In this document: piece after piece, positions 54,241-64,000 of the stretch
How positions within the stretch are numbered: position 1 is the stretch's first letter
Layout: each line of letters begins with the position of its first letter
Source of the DNA: Sarcocystis neurona
Lineage: Eukaryota > Apicomplexa > Conoidasida > Eucoccidiorida > Sarcocystidae
NCBI GenBank assembly: GCA_000727475.1
Contig: KL647292.1
Span: forward strand, 3,977,132 to 4,041,131
Length of the DNA: 64,000 bases
Reading direction: 5' to 3'
The notes under the pieces: generated by a model
What the model saw: the letters and a program-made list of their open reading frames with translations, nothing else
Told to the model about the DNA's origin: nothing
Database searches by the model: none
Made by a program: the position numbers and the translations under genes

Positions 54241-57200
54241 AACTTCCACTTCGTAGGAAGAGAAGTGGTGCAGTGTCTGGGTAATCTGGTGCTCCAGCTG
54301 TTCTTCCAGTTTTTTATCTGCATGCAGCAGGCCACAGCACACCAGGGATGACGCCCTTCTTGCAGCGGCAGCAGCCACAGCAGCAGAAGCACGACCCGGC
54401 ACGACACAGCAGAAGACGACAACCGTTCGCCCCACAGGCGCCAACATAAGAAGGTCAGCAGCACACGCACAGTAGGAGCAGATCACCGAAGCTCAGCTGC
54501 GGCAGGTCGAAAAGACTAGCACTCACCGATAGCGTCCAACTGGTGGCCAGCAGCAGCACAGGAGAGAAAGCATTTACCCCACGCACAGAAGGTAGGGGAA
54601 AGAAGAAAAAGCATGGGACGGCTGTTACCACGAGATAAACGGGAATACGACTAGAGAACATAAATGTAAGGTTCCAGCGGTCGAACATACCCGCATCAAT
54701 AAGCAAAGACCCAAACAAACGTGTGAGAATCCTCGCACACATACATATATATACATGTATATATATGTATTTGTACACATGTAGCCGTCCGCAGGGCATG
54801 TGTAGATATACACGCACACATGTAACATAGTCCTTACTACGAGATACACGTCAGGAGGATGCGGCACCAGCAGCAAAGCAGCAGCAGACTTGAGCCGCAT
54901 GCGTGCGTCACCCACGAGGCGGCTCCGAAACTCCGACAGCTGCCCTCATCACAGATCTAGGCACCAGCTCGCCCGGCGCAGCAGCAAGCCGCACAAGACG
55001 CGAGGCTCAACCAGGAGGCCCCACCACGTGCCCATGCATGCAGCAGAACGGGTGTTTCTCGGCGAGCAGCAGCACCACCAGCAGACGGTGTGTGTGTCTG
55101 TCTCTGTACATATATGTGCGCGACACCGGTTCCTCGTCCAGGTCGGCACCCACCCAGTCGTTCTCCGCAGATTTTGGCTGCGCTGCGGGCTGCCGTTTCT
55201 CCCACGTTGCACCGCGAGAGCCTGCAGCCGGCAACAGCAGCGACCGCGCCCTACGCGCAGACGCGTGTTGCGGAGAAGAGCCGAGGCGCAGCAAGAAGGA
55301 GAACAGTACACATCTACACACGGTGTGGACACCGAGAGCCAGCAGATTTGTTGTTCCAAAACGACGTCGGCAAAATAAACGAAGACAGAAAGTAACAGTC
55401 CCTTACGTGGTTATGAAGAGATGTACCAACGTCGGCAAAAAGCGTTTTCACAGCGCTCTCCCATGGTGCACCGACGAAAGACGCGACCCGGTCCCGCAAC
55501 ACAGCGGCCGTGCACGTGGGAAGAAGGGAGGGGGCAGTGAAGAGGAAGAAGACAGAAAGGGAAGAACAGAGAGAAAAGAGGTGATGGAAGAGACACCGAG
55601 ACGAGACTGCAGCACGCACCCGGCATATCCAGAGCAGCAAGGGATTGCACCGTTATACAGACGCCCTGGGGATTGAGGTGTCTCGCCTTCACGCGCAGCT
55701 GCAGCAGGGAAGCACGGCAGAAAACGCAACCAGCAGCAAGGTGGCCGCACACCACCGCAGCTGAAGAAGCACAGGAACGGCAGCAACGAGGCACAACAGA
55801 AATCCCGGTGGAGCCGGGAACGAGAATGTGCGAGCACGGGGGGACACGTGTCCGCAACGCGCCTGCGTAGGTGCGGGGACAGCAGGGCACCAGCAAAATG
55901 CAGCATCAGAACTAGCACGCAGCTCTCTTTGCAGCGAGAGAGCAGCAGCGCCATCGCAGGTCAGCAGCAACAAGCGTGCGAAAGCGCCGGTTTGCCACTT
56001 CCAGAGGAGCTGCAACAGCAGCACTCCCAGCAACAGCAGTAACCACGGCTGCAGCAGCAACAGCGCCTGCAGCGTCGACAGCCGCAGATTCAACAGCAGC
56101 GACACGCGCAAGAGCAACAAGAGCAGCAGTAACAGCAACAGCAGCAGCGAGTTACGAGCACCGCGCACCAACCCCAGGAATGAAGAAGCAAAAAGTAGGG
56201 GCGGGCGGCCGCATCCGCAGAGGCAACAGTAACACTCTCAGCAAAGCTGCCGCCACAGCAGAGACAGCCACTCGTGATCAGCCGAGCCTTCGCACAACGG
56301 CAGCAGCGCAAGCAGCAGCAGCAGCCGCAACGGTTCTGCAGCAGGACGTCCAACAGCACGGCGGACGAGATGCGATAGCAACCCCGGCAACTGCCGCAGT
56401 ACTGCGCTGCGCAGGATTCTACCAGGAGCGGCAGCAGTGGCGACTCCCCAGACGGCGTCTACGCAGCAGCAGCAGGCACCGCACTGCAGTGCACCACGCG
56501 ACCGGCTCCGTATACAACAGCAATGTGAGCGCGGGCAACGTGCGAAGTCGTCCGCAGCAGAGGAACGTTACAGCAGCAGACGAGCAGCACAACTCTAGAC
56601 GGCCGGGAGCATCTCTGAACAGAAGAAAATGCCACATACCCCTGCAGCAGAGTCGCTGCAGCGCGGGTAACAGATAAAAATACGCCGCGCGAAGAACACT
56701 CACGTGAGCGGACGGTGCCGAGTGCGCGGGGAGAAGCGAATACGTAGAAGCAAAAGCGTGTACCGCGCTTAAGGACCTGCTCCTTGTGAAACGTGTGGAG
56801 ATGGCACATCCACCACACTAAGGCACATCTACTTCTCTGCAGTCATAGGGACAACTCTACGGGTTGAACCGTCAGAAACGTTCCACCCCATACCTACGGT
56901 ATCCATATCATGCATATATATACATATATATATACATATATATATATATGTAGAGATGCACGCATGTATATTCGAAGAGATCGACTAGTACATATATGTG
57001 TGTATATATATGGTATGTGCTGCGGTATGATTTCGATAGATGCACGCGTGCGTCCAAGGGGGCGTGGAAGGAGCAGCAGGAGGCAAATCAACTGAGGCGA
57101 CGCAGAAGGACGTAGGGAGAGGGACAGCGACAGACGTGAACAAGAAGACGCAAAAAGCAAAAAGCAGTGCAGCAGCTTGCAGAGAAAAAAGCAGAGAAAA

Positions 57201-60200
57201 AGCGGAAGCATCAGGTAGAGTGGGGCAGCAGGGCAAGCGGCGCCCAGCAGCAAGAGAGGGAGACGAGACGCAACCGCGAGGAACGGCGCACAAGTCAAGG
57301 ACCGCTATCACTGCTGCTGCTGATAGAGATAGACAGGCCGGCAGCGGGCAAAAACCCCACAACGGTAGCGAGGCGCGCGTCTCTCCCAGCCCGGCCACAA
57401 AAGAAAGATAAAGAGTTCTCACTCGCGGAAGGCCCTCGCTTGAGCTGGGCACTAGTTCGCCAGCGCGGGCGCCCATGGAAGTACCTTTGTGTACGACACG
57501 TATCCGCATAGATAGTATGTGCCCCGCAACCGTAGACGAAGTACACGGGGGGACTGGACGACCAGGACTTAGAAAGACATACAGACACACGCTTAGAGGG
57601 AAGAAATAGGAGAGTGTGTCGCCCCACCTCTGCGAGAACAGCCTCCAGGAGAGACACATGCCGCAGACGTCGCAGCTTGACAAGAGCGTTCAGCAGCGTC
57701 GCTGCCTGCAGCGCCGTCAGCTGCGCGCACAAGCAGCAGAGAGGGAGAAGCAGCGCAGCAGCAAGCAACCCACATAGACAGGAGGTCGACACTTCAACCA
57801 CACACAGGCACACACCAGCAGAATATGCGCCACACTTGATACGAACGGACATCCTGCACCCCACACCTGCTGCTTTAGCCGCTGTGCTGCTTCTTCAAGT
57901 CCGCTTCGCGCCGCGCGCACGGCACCTACGCGCGCAGCTGCCATTCCCTGCTGCGGCAGCTCTCGCGCCTAGCAACTGCTGCTGCAACACGCTGACGCGT
58001 GCGCGGCCCCCTGCTGTGGCTGCTGTGTAGGCTCGACAGTGTCGACGGGTTCCGACAACCTTCGCGCTGGACGCTCCTTCACACCTGCTGCTGCTGCGGC
58101 GCTATCGTTGCAGGTGCGTCGCACACTCTTCCGCTGCGCGCCTGTGCCGCTATGTGTCTGTGCTACGGGTCGCACGTAGCAGCCGGAGAGCCGCACTCCA
58201 ATTCTCGCCCGTCTCTGTCTCCGCTGCTGCGGCTGCAAGTGGACTGCCGCTGACGACGCCTTTAAAATCCTGTCTGTCTCATCGCAAGGACGACGATCTA
58301 CACTGCCGTCCCTGCTGTTCCTTCACTAGTCCCGCCGGCCACCTTCGGCAACGTGGCGCAACGTGCTGTGTGCTGCCACTGCCCTGGTGCTCGTCCTCCC
58401 GCTCTCTCACCCCCACGGCTGCTGCTGCTGCTGTTGTTGCGCAGCCTCTCCGTTCCTGCTCTTCTGCAGTGCGCCTCTGTAAAAGGGGCCTACCCTCTTC
58501 GACTGGCCGCAGAGCTCGCTGCAAATCACCTCGATGATGCCGGGCTGCACGTACGCACGGTCGCAATCTCCGTACACCCACGCCTGATTGCTACAGACGC
58601 AATTCCACATACGCCTAAGCATGCATATATATATATACATACAGCGTCCTGCCCCCTCTGCGGGAATAGACATCCACACCTAGGTGTCCACAATGCGTAC
58701 GCTTCTCTATTTCACGAACGCAATGCTACACGAAGAGCCACACAGCGCTACCACATATGCATATATATATATATATATACGAACAAGTGTACGCGCCTGA
58801 CTCTCTATACAGATACGCACGTATGTCTTCACCTTTCTATCTCTCCATATATGAAGTGTCCACTCGCTCACATATACATATGCGCATAGATATGCACACA
58901 CACAAATGTCTGCCCCCCTCTTTATGCGGATTAGTATGTATATCTCTCCCTCCCTCTCTATCTACCTACCTATATATATACATATATATCGCTCACACGT
59001 AAGGTACATCTGTGTAGGATTGTGTGTACAGGCATAGATGCGCTCTCTGCGCTTTTTGCGACGCCCAGAAAAGCACAGCGTTGCTGAGTTTGCGAGGAAG
59101 TCAACCACCACGCCTTTCACGGCGGCACAGCTCCACGAGCAGCACCCAGGCCCTGCAGCAGTCACCGCACGAGCGAGGGAAGCAACGACAGCAGCAGCAA
59201 CGTGCCGAATAGCAGCAGCAACACAGCTGACGTGTGCCACCTCCCCAGGATCTCCCGGGGCAGCAGAAATTCGTCTGCGTCAGTCAAGGCCAGTAGCACC
59301 TGCTGCTGCTGCTGCTCCTTTACCCCCTGCGTACAAGAGGTGCGTTTGCTGCGACTCTCCTTCTCGACGGTGACAGCGGCGACGGACGACGGCCGCAGCA
59401 GCGAGGCTGCTGCTTTGCTGAAGAATCGGCTGCCCGTCCTTACCGTTAGCGGGATACGGAGAGTCAGAGACCGTAGACGTGAGAAAGCGTTAAGCGTCAA
59501 TACGAGAGAATGTAGGTCCATCGCAGGTAGAAACTCGGGGAGCTTCTTCATGGTGGCTGTTAGAGCAGTCCCACTGAAACTCGAGCCGCACAGAAGGACA
59601 GCAAGAAGGCCCTGCTTATTTTTGCCGAATAACTGACACACATGTCGGGGGCAGTGTGCAGCGGCACGAAGGAGAACGCGTGCGTTTGACAGTCGGCAAC
59701 TTGCTGCTGAAAAAGGCACATGCACCACGAGCTGGCGCAGAGACCGGACGACAGAGGAGCAGCAGGGGCAGCGTCACGGCTAGCAGCAAGAAGAGCAGTA
59801 GCACCGGTAGAGGACGAAGAAAAGGAACCGCAGCTGCACCTGCGGGTCTGCCGCAGCGACAACAGGGACCGCAGTCGCGCCCCACCACACAGAGGCAGCA
59901 GAGTTGTCGCACCAACAGGAAGGCCGTCGGAGCGGAACGGATTAAGACGCACCCAGGAGGACATGCGGCAGGAACATCACAACAGCAGCAGCGTCAATAC
60001 ATGCAAGAAGATGCTTGGGGTGGTCGAGTGTGATAGCAACTGTAAAGTAAGTCGTCCCACCCACAGCACAGCGCCGGCATGAAGGTGCGCGACAACGTCA
60101 GCTGCAGTCTCTTCGAGAGAATATCCGGTCCCCACCCCAAAACGTTTGTGCACGCCCTCACAGCTGCTCGAGGTACTCATCCTGTTTGCTGAAGACGGCA

Positions 60201-60516
60201 GCATTTGTTGACGCTAGCTCTCGCCCAGGTGATCGGTGCCGCTGCTGCTCCTGCTGCGTTCTTCTTGGCCCTTCAGTCTCCTGCTGCGGCTGTTGCTCGG
60301 CGATCTCGTCGCACTGCTGTGTCTGCTGTGCTGACGGCTGTTGCTGTTGCTGCTGCAGGGTCACCCGCTGTCGTCTCGCCTTGTCCCTGCGCTCCGGACC
60401 GTCGTCCTCCTGCTGTGGCTGCGCGCCTGTCTGCTGTTTCTGCAATAGCGGCGCCTGCGTCTGCTGCTGCAGCAGGTTGAAAAGACGGGCGAAAGAGTTC
60501 AACACCAACGCGATGC
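54241..60516 (-). CDS. Candidate RAP/octotricopeptide-type helical repeat protein, multi-exon
   Basis: Apicomplexan RAP proteins are organelle-targeted RNA-binding proteins with degenerate 35-40-residue helical repeats of the form L..xxLLxALAxL. Five - strand segments with good splice sites carry that pattern: 60516-60162 (IALVLNSFARLFNLL then a Gln-rich insert; donor GTGAGG), 59706-59444 (LHSLVLTLNAFSRLRSL; donor GTAAGG), 57720-57628 (exactly 31 codons, LQAATLLNALVKLRRLRH), 55698-55620 (HLNPQGVCITVQSLAAL; donor GTGCGT) and 54317-54241 (KKLEEQLEHQITQTLHHFSS then YEVEV, like the helix preceding a RAP domain). The junctions between these exons are not all phase-compatible, so exons are missing, and the C-terminal RAP domain itself was not found downstream. 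Whether this is one gene or two is open. The family name is inferred from repeat pattern only. Confidence 0.4.
55980..56680. repeat. CAG/GCA-rich block on +
   Basis: The + frame 55976-56677 is open for 233 residues (Ala/Thr/Arg-rich, later Gln/Arg). It may be coding on +, but it lies between candidate exons of the - strand gene and has no motif, so I treat it as intronic triplet DNA. Confidence 0.45.
57628..57720 (-). CDS. 31-codon exon encoding one helical repeat of the RAP-like candidate
   Basis: The acceptor ctgcttgtgcgcag precedes 57720 and the donor GTGGGG follows 57628. Both ends are phase 0, so the exon is a self-contained in-frame module. It reads LTALQAATLLNALVKLRRLR and continues to SLLEAVLAE, two amphipathic helices. 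Confidence 0.5.
59444..59706 (-). CDS. Helical-repeat exon of the RAP-like candidate
   Basis: The acceptor gcctttttcag (phase 1) and donor GTAAGG (phase 0) bound 263 bases. It reads RLSNARVLLRAAAHCPRH, LLAVLLCGSSFSGTAL and MDLHSLVLTLNAFSRLRSL: consecutive short helices with the LNAFSRL signature. The frame remains open beyond the donor to 59162 through a Gln run, so the exon could be longer. Confidence 0.45.
60162..60516 (-). CDS. Helical-repeat exon with polyglutamine insert
   Basis: The acceptor cccactacgcag follows a pyrimidine-rich stretch, and the donor is GTGAGG (phase 2). The first 20 residues (IALVLNSFARLFNLLQQQ) fit the repeat pattern. The rest is Gln/Arg/Glu-rich low complexity ending KQDEYLEQ. 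Confidence 0.45.
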
Positions 60517-60559
60517 CTGCGTAGTGGGTCGTCAAAGTCAGCAACAGAAATGCACACAC

Positions 60560-62720
60560 AGGGAAATATCATACATTCAATATATATATGTATATACGTC
60601 GGAGAAACAGGACTCTCGATTTCACGGCAGCACAGCAGCAGGACGGACGACGCAGTAGCAGACAGCCAACAAGAAAAAAATTACAGGAGCTCCATCAGCA
60701 CCAGCGCAGATCCGATCCACGAGAAACGCCGACAGTTGATGTTCCCTGCTTCGAACAGCCGTCGGCCGCGTGGAACCCGACGCATGCAATAAAGAAGAGT
60801 CCTGCACGTCCGCACGCAGAAGCAGCAGCAAAGTATTCCTGCAGTCTTTCTGGAGCTCTCCTGCTGACCGCGCTGGGGCAACACAAACGCAGATGCAGAG
60901 CACTCGCAGCAACGAGGCAAGGCAGCCCCGCACTGCAGCCTTGCACACGCCTCTGCGTGCTTCCAGACGCAGCTACGTTGCAGCAGCAGGCAGCCAGTGA
61001 CCACAGCAGGTGCGGTGGCAACAGCAACGGTGGCAACAGCAACGACGGCAACAGCAGTGGTGGCAACAGCGGCGGCTGCACAGACGCGAGCACCCAGAGC
61101 CTACGGCATCCCCAAGTACGTAAAAGAACCGCAGTGTCGCACCAAGTATTTATCGCAGAAGGCTCTGCACGCCGCCTGGCCGTACGCGAGACAAAACGAC
61201 GTTGGAGCCTTGCGTTCACTCCTGCGGCTGATCGTGACAGCACGAAGACAGCAGCAGACGAGAAGCGACATTCCGAAGAGAAGCCCCGGACATACACACA
61301 TATACACACGCAGACGAACACAGGCGCATCTCCGCAGGGGACTATACACAGGCACACGTCCGTACACATGTATATATATATATATAACGTATACATGTAC
61401 GCGGTAAGGACGTAGGACTCGATGACACGTCGAATGTAGATATATTGACGTACACACATGCAGAGTCGAGCCCAGAGGAATAGATTGTGTGCGCGGGAGA
61501 CCCGTTGCAGCACGCAGCTCCGTGCGGCAGGCAGATAGCTGGGGGGGAAGGAAACACGCGCAGGAGACGCAGAAGGTTGCTGCGCCTCAGCAGGTCGTGC
61601 GACAGTCGACGTCTGTCTTCGTGCAGCAAGGCACGTGTGTGCTGGATGTGTGCTACAGCACTAGGGAGAGAAAAGGGAACTTTCTCCTGTTGTGGCACTT
61701 TTTAATTCATTCGTAAAAGCAAGCAGAGAAATGGAGAAGTTTGTGCAAGCACGAGAGCCGGCGTCCGATGGTCGCAGACCCAGCAAGGCAGTAATTCAAC
61801 GTGTGTGATGACGCGAGGCCGAACGAAGCGCAAGGCAGCTGTTCGCCTGTGTGGGGCATGCGCAGCTGCTGCTGTGAAAGGGTACAGCAGCGGCTTCGTT
61901 CTTGCAGTGTGACAGCTGCAGGTGCTGTGGACGAGCTCCGGCAGCAGCTGCTGGCCGTTAAATTTGGCGAAGAGGAGAGAAGCTACGCAGAGCACAGCGC
62001 CGCCACCCACATTGCGAGTCATTCGCCAACAACAAAACAGCGGCAGGGGCAGGTTCTACTATACTGTGTGGCGCTGCTGCTGCACGTTTGCTTCACGTTA
62101 TGGACCCACTGCGGCCTTCCTGCAGTTCACGTCTCTCCAGCAGCGCAGGCAGCCGCTGCATCGCTGCAGTGGTGAGGCCTCTGTGAAGGAAGCGCTCCCG
62201 CATGCATGCGGAAAGCATCTGCAGCAGGCACCACATACCGCAGCAGCAACGGCAGGAGAAAACCCTATAGCCTCAGCAGCGCAGAGACCCGTTCACGGCA
62301 GTCGGCGCACCAGCAGCAAGGTCGCCTCCATCGCAGATGCAGCGGAAAACTTTGTGGAGCAGCCTCAGCAACAGCAGCGGCTTGCAGCGCCCACTCGTTC
62401 GTCTACCACCCGGTGCTCCACAAACACCGAGCACAAAACCAACTGCAATGCAGCTGCCACGCTGCCGAGGACGCAGCAGGAGCGGCAGGCAACGTACAAG
62501 CATTCAGCATGGGCGCTAGCCACGTAGGGTCATAAACACGAGCAGCAGCAGCAGCGACACATCCGTAGCAGTGGCACGCCACCACTGGTGCACCAACAGC
62601 AACGTGTGGGGTAGCTACAGCGCCCGGCAGCAGTGGAAGCCCACACAGCAACTGGCGACAGGTTATTCTGCTGGCAGCAGCCATCTCCGAATGCAGCGCA
62701 GCAGCTGAGTCACCCAACGA
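60560..62720. other. Triplet-rich stretch with no resolved gene
   Basis: Possible - strand helical segments occur at about 61.97-62.0 kb (VASLLFAKFNGQQLLPELV) and 61.6 kb (RRRLSHDLLRRSNLLRLL) and may be 5' exons of the RAP-like candidate. Splice ends are not convincing. TA/CA runs lie near 60.58 and 61.37 kb. Confidence 0.3.
61014..61073. repeat. 15-bp tandem repeat, four copies
   Basis: Units are ggtggcaacagcaac, with variants acggcaacagcagt and ggtggcaacagcgg, in direct succession. Confidence 0.75.
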
Positions 62721-62721
62721 A

Positions 62722-63291
62722 ATGAAGGGCAAGGAAGAAACAGAGTCGCCCAGCGGGGCAGCAGAAAAACCAGGACGACCGGAAACTACAGCGCCAGGCG
62801 ACAGCGGCACCAGGCGACAGCGGCACCAGGCGACAGCGGCACCAGGCGACAGCAGCACCAGGCGACAGCAGCACCAGGCGACAGCAGCACCAGGCGACAG
62901 CAGCACCAGGCGACAGCAGCACCAGGCGACAGCAGCACCAGGCAACAGCAGCACCAGGCAACAGCAGCACAAGGCGACAGCAGCACAAGGCGACAGCAGC
63001 ACAAGGCGACAGCAGCACGGCCGTGTGTGTGCAAGGCAGCGGCAGCGGCGTTGCAGGGCGTCGGGAAGCAGCAGAGACAGACGGAGCAGCAGCCCGAAAA
63101 GAGTAGGCAGCAGCAGGCGAGGCGGCGGCGCAAAAGCAAATAACTCAGCGTCGGAGCAGCAGGCGACAGCTCCGCAGGAGAACAGCCGCGCCAAGCAGCA
63201 GCAGGCGCAAGCACAGCAGAAACAGGCGCTGTTGTCAAAAATTCGCACGAGGTGTCTGCTGGAACAAGAAGCTGTCCGCAGGCTCCTGTAG
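62722..63291 (+). CDS. Low-complexity ORF across a minisatellite; doubtful gene
   Basis: The ATG at 62722 opens a 189-residue + frame. It begins KGKEETESPSG, passes through 14 copies of a 16-bp repeat as Thr/Arg/Gln/Ala-rich sequence, and ends in a Lys/Gln helix (RAKQQQAQAQQKQALLSKI). Because the repeat is open in all frames, length is no evidence of coding; the non-repeat C-terminus is the only argument in favour. Confidence 0.25.
   Translation: MKGKEETESPSGAAEKPGRPETTAPGDSGTRRQRHQATAAPGDSSTRRQQHQATAAPGDSSTRRQQHQATAAPGNSSTRQQQHKATAAQGDSSTRRQQHGRVCARQRQRRCRASGSSRDRRSSSPKRVGSSRRGGGAKANNSASEQQATAPQENSRAKQQQAQAQQKQALLSKIRTRCLLEQEAVRRLL
62795..63018. repeat. 16-bp minisatellite, 14 copies
   Basis: The unit is caggcgacagc(g/a)gcac with exact 16-bp spacing (starts at 62795, 62811, 62827, 62843 and so on). 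Variants caggcaac... and aaggcgac... lie towards the right. The period is not a multiple of three, so frame rotates each unit. No stop arises in most frames of either strand. Confidence 0.9.
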
Positions 63292-63572
63292 CTGGCTGGC
63301 ACTTACGAGAGAAAGCGGGAAGAGTCTGCAGCCTTCCATAACCGACGGTTTCTGCAGGCAGGAGCAGCAGCACCAGATGCGTCAGCAAGAGACTGGCAAC
63401 ACGGGGTGGTCGGGGACGTCCACCAAGCAAAAGCTCCTACACGTGTGTATGACCCAAGTGCCCCCAACACTGCTCACCCCACGCAAGATCCACTTCTTGA
63501 CAATAATGCCGACATGACGACACACACACACACACATACCGAACAGAAGGCGATCGACGACGCCACCCGGGC

Positions 63573-63980
63573 TCATCCTTGAGCCGTACAGTCCACGAGG
63601 TCCTCATACGCGGAACAGCCCACGGCGACACCAAACGCATATGTGGCCACGGCGTATCGCATCAGGCTGGAGGGCGCCTGCGCGTGTATTTATGCGTAGC
63701 TGTGTATGCTGCCTTTAGGAGGAAGAGAGAAACGCCGGCTCCCCGACGAGGTGGCCTTCTGTTCTGCTTCACGTCTTCGCAGCAGAACGACGACCTGTCA
63801 GACACACGCTTTTTTCAAGCGGCTACAGACATGCCGAAGAAGCCGACGATAGCTACCAACGTCGAAGACAATCCGCCTATGTGACGCGTTACGTGGTCGA
63901 CGAACAGGTGTGCTCTTAGGCCTCTCTCAACGAAGAAGCAGCAACTTTCTGTCTCCCTGTCTCTGCACACGAGGTCCCTT
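63573..63980 (-). CDS. 3' end of a small membrane protein gene, partial at the right edge
   Basis: Two phase-0 exons fit. The upstream one ends at 63827 with RHIGGLSSTLVAIVGFFGMS before GTAGCC, and the last runs 63677-63573 after acceptor cacgcgcag. The last exon reads APSSLMRYAVATYAFGVAVG and then CSAYEDLVDCTAQG before TGA. The joined protein has two hydrophobic spans of about 15-18 residues and a short acidic tail, as in small inner-membrane or organelle subunits. The frame is open upstream to at least about 63970, and the start is outside the window or in an earlier exon. The donor is weak. No family is recognised. Confidence 0.35.
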
Positions 63981-64000
63981 GGCAGAGACAGGAGGACAGG

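Noticed and set aside
55689..56171. Leu-rich - strand ORF resembling membrane helices
   Set aside because: The poly-Leu is the complement of CAG triplets, and it overlaps the better-supported exon at 55698-55620 in another frame.
62403..63430. Overlapping - strand ORFs of Leu/Cys/Ala/Trp composition
   Set aside because: They derive from the 16-bp minisatellite, which is open in all frames.
1..64000. Telomere-like AGGGTTT arrays, tRNA genes and CRISPR arrays
   Set aside because: No tandem heptamer arrays, no clear tRNA B-box contexts and no spacer-repeat pattern were seen by reading. The short repeats found are microsatellites or minisatellites.

Overview
The window looks like nuclear DNA of a coccidian apicomplexan, most likely a chicken Eimeria. 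The grounds are long CAG/GCA/AGC triplet tracts read as Ala, Gln or Ser runs, intron-rich genes, dense TATA/CACA microsatellites in introns, and alternation of repeat-poor and repeat-rich segments as described for Eimeria chromosomes. No species is claimed. No tRNA, rRNA, CRISPR, insertion sequence or bacterial operon signal was found.

Region 1-19.9 kb is a repeat-poor segment with sparse genes on the + strand. It holds the 3' part of a gene with a repeated DTHPDDLKRF motif (1-761), two unrelated predicted secreted proteins (3823-4605 and 6001-7509), a candidate spliced gene around 12.9-13.45 kb, and a nearly identical 120-bp coding-phase tandem repeat at 17.5-18.0 kb. The rest shows nothing convincing.

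Region 19.9-46.6 kb is repeat-rich and is one very large gene on the - strand. I identify it as VPS15 (PIK3R4), the regulatory subunit of the VPS34 phosphatidylinositol 3-kinase complex. It starts with a myristoylation-type MGN at 46586, continues through a kinase-like domain and a HEAT domain, and ends in a WD40 domain with ...EGVIKIWR and a stop at 19883. Most exons join with matching splice phases. The exons resolved here sum to about 13.5 kb, or about 4,500 codons, roughly three times the usual length. The excess is Ala/Ser/Gln/Arg low-complexity insertion.

Region 46.6-51.6 kb is mostly repeat-poor. A possible small secreted ORF (47103-47570, -) lies just upstream of VPS15.

Region 51.6-64 kb is repeat-rich again. 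Scattered - strand exons (60516 down to 54241) carry the L..LLNAL.+L pattern of apicomplexan octotricopeptide/RAP organellar RNA-binding proteins, and I propose one split RAP-like gene there. A 16-bp minisatellite open in every frame lies at 62.8-63.0 kb. The 3' end of a small membrane-protein gene on the - strand runs off the right edge.

VPS15 would act with VPS34 on endosomal or apicoplast-associated PI3P; the RAP candidate would act in a mitochondrion or apicoplast. No functional link between the neighbours is visible.
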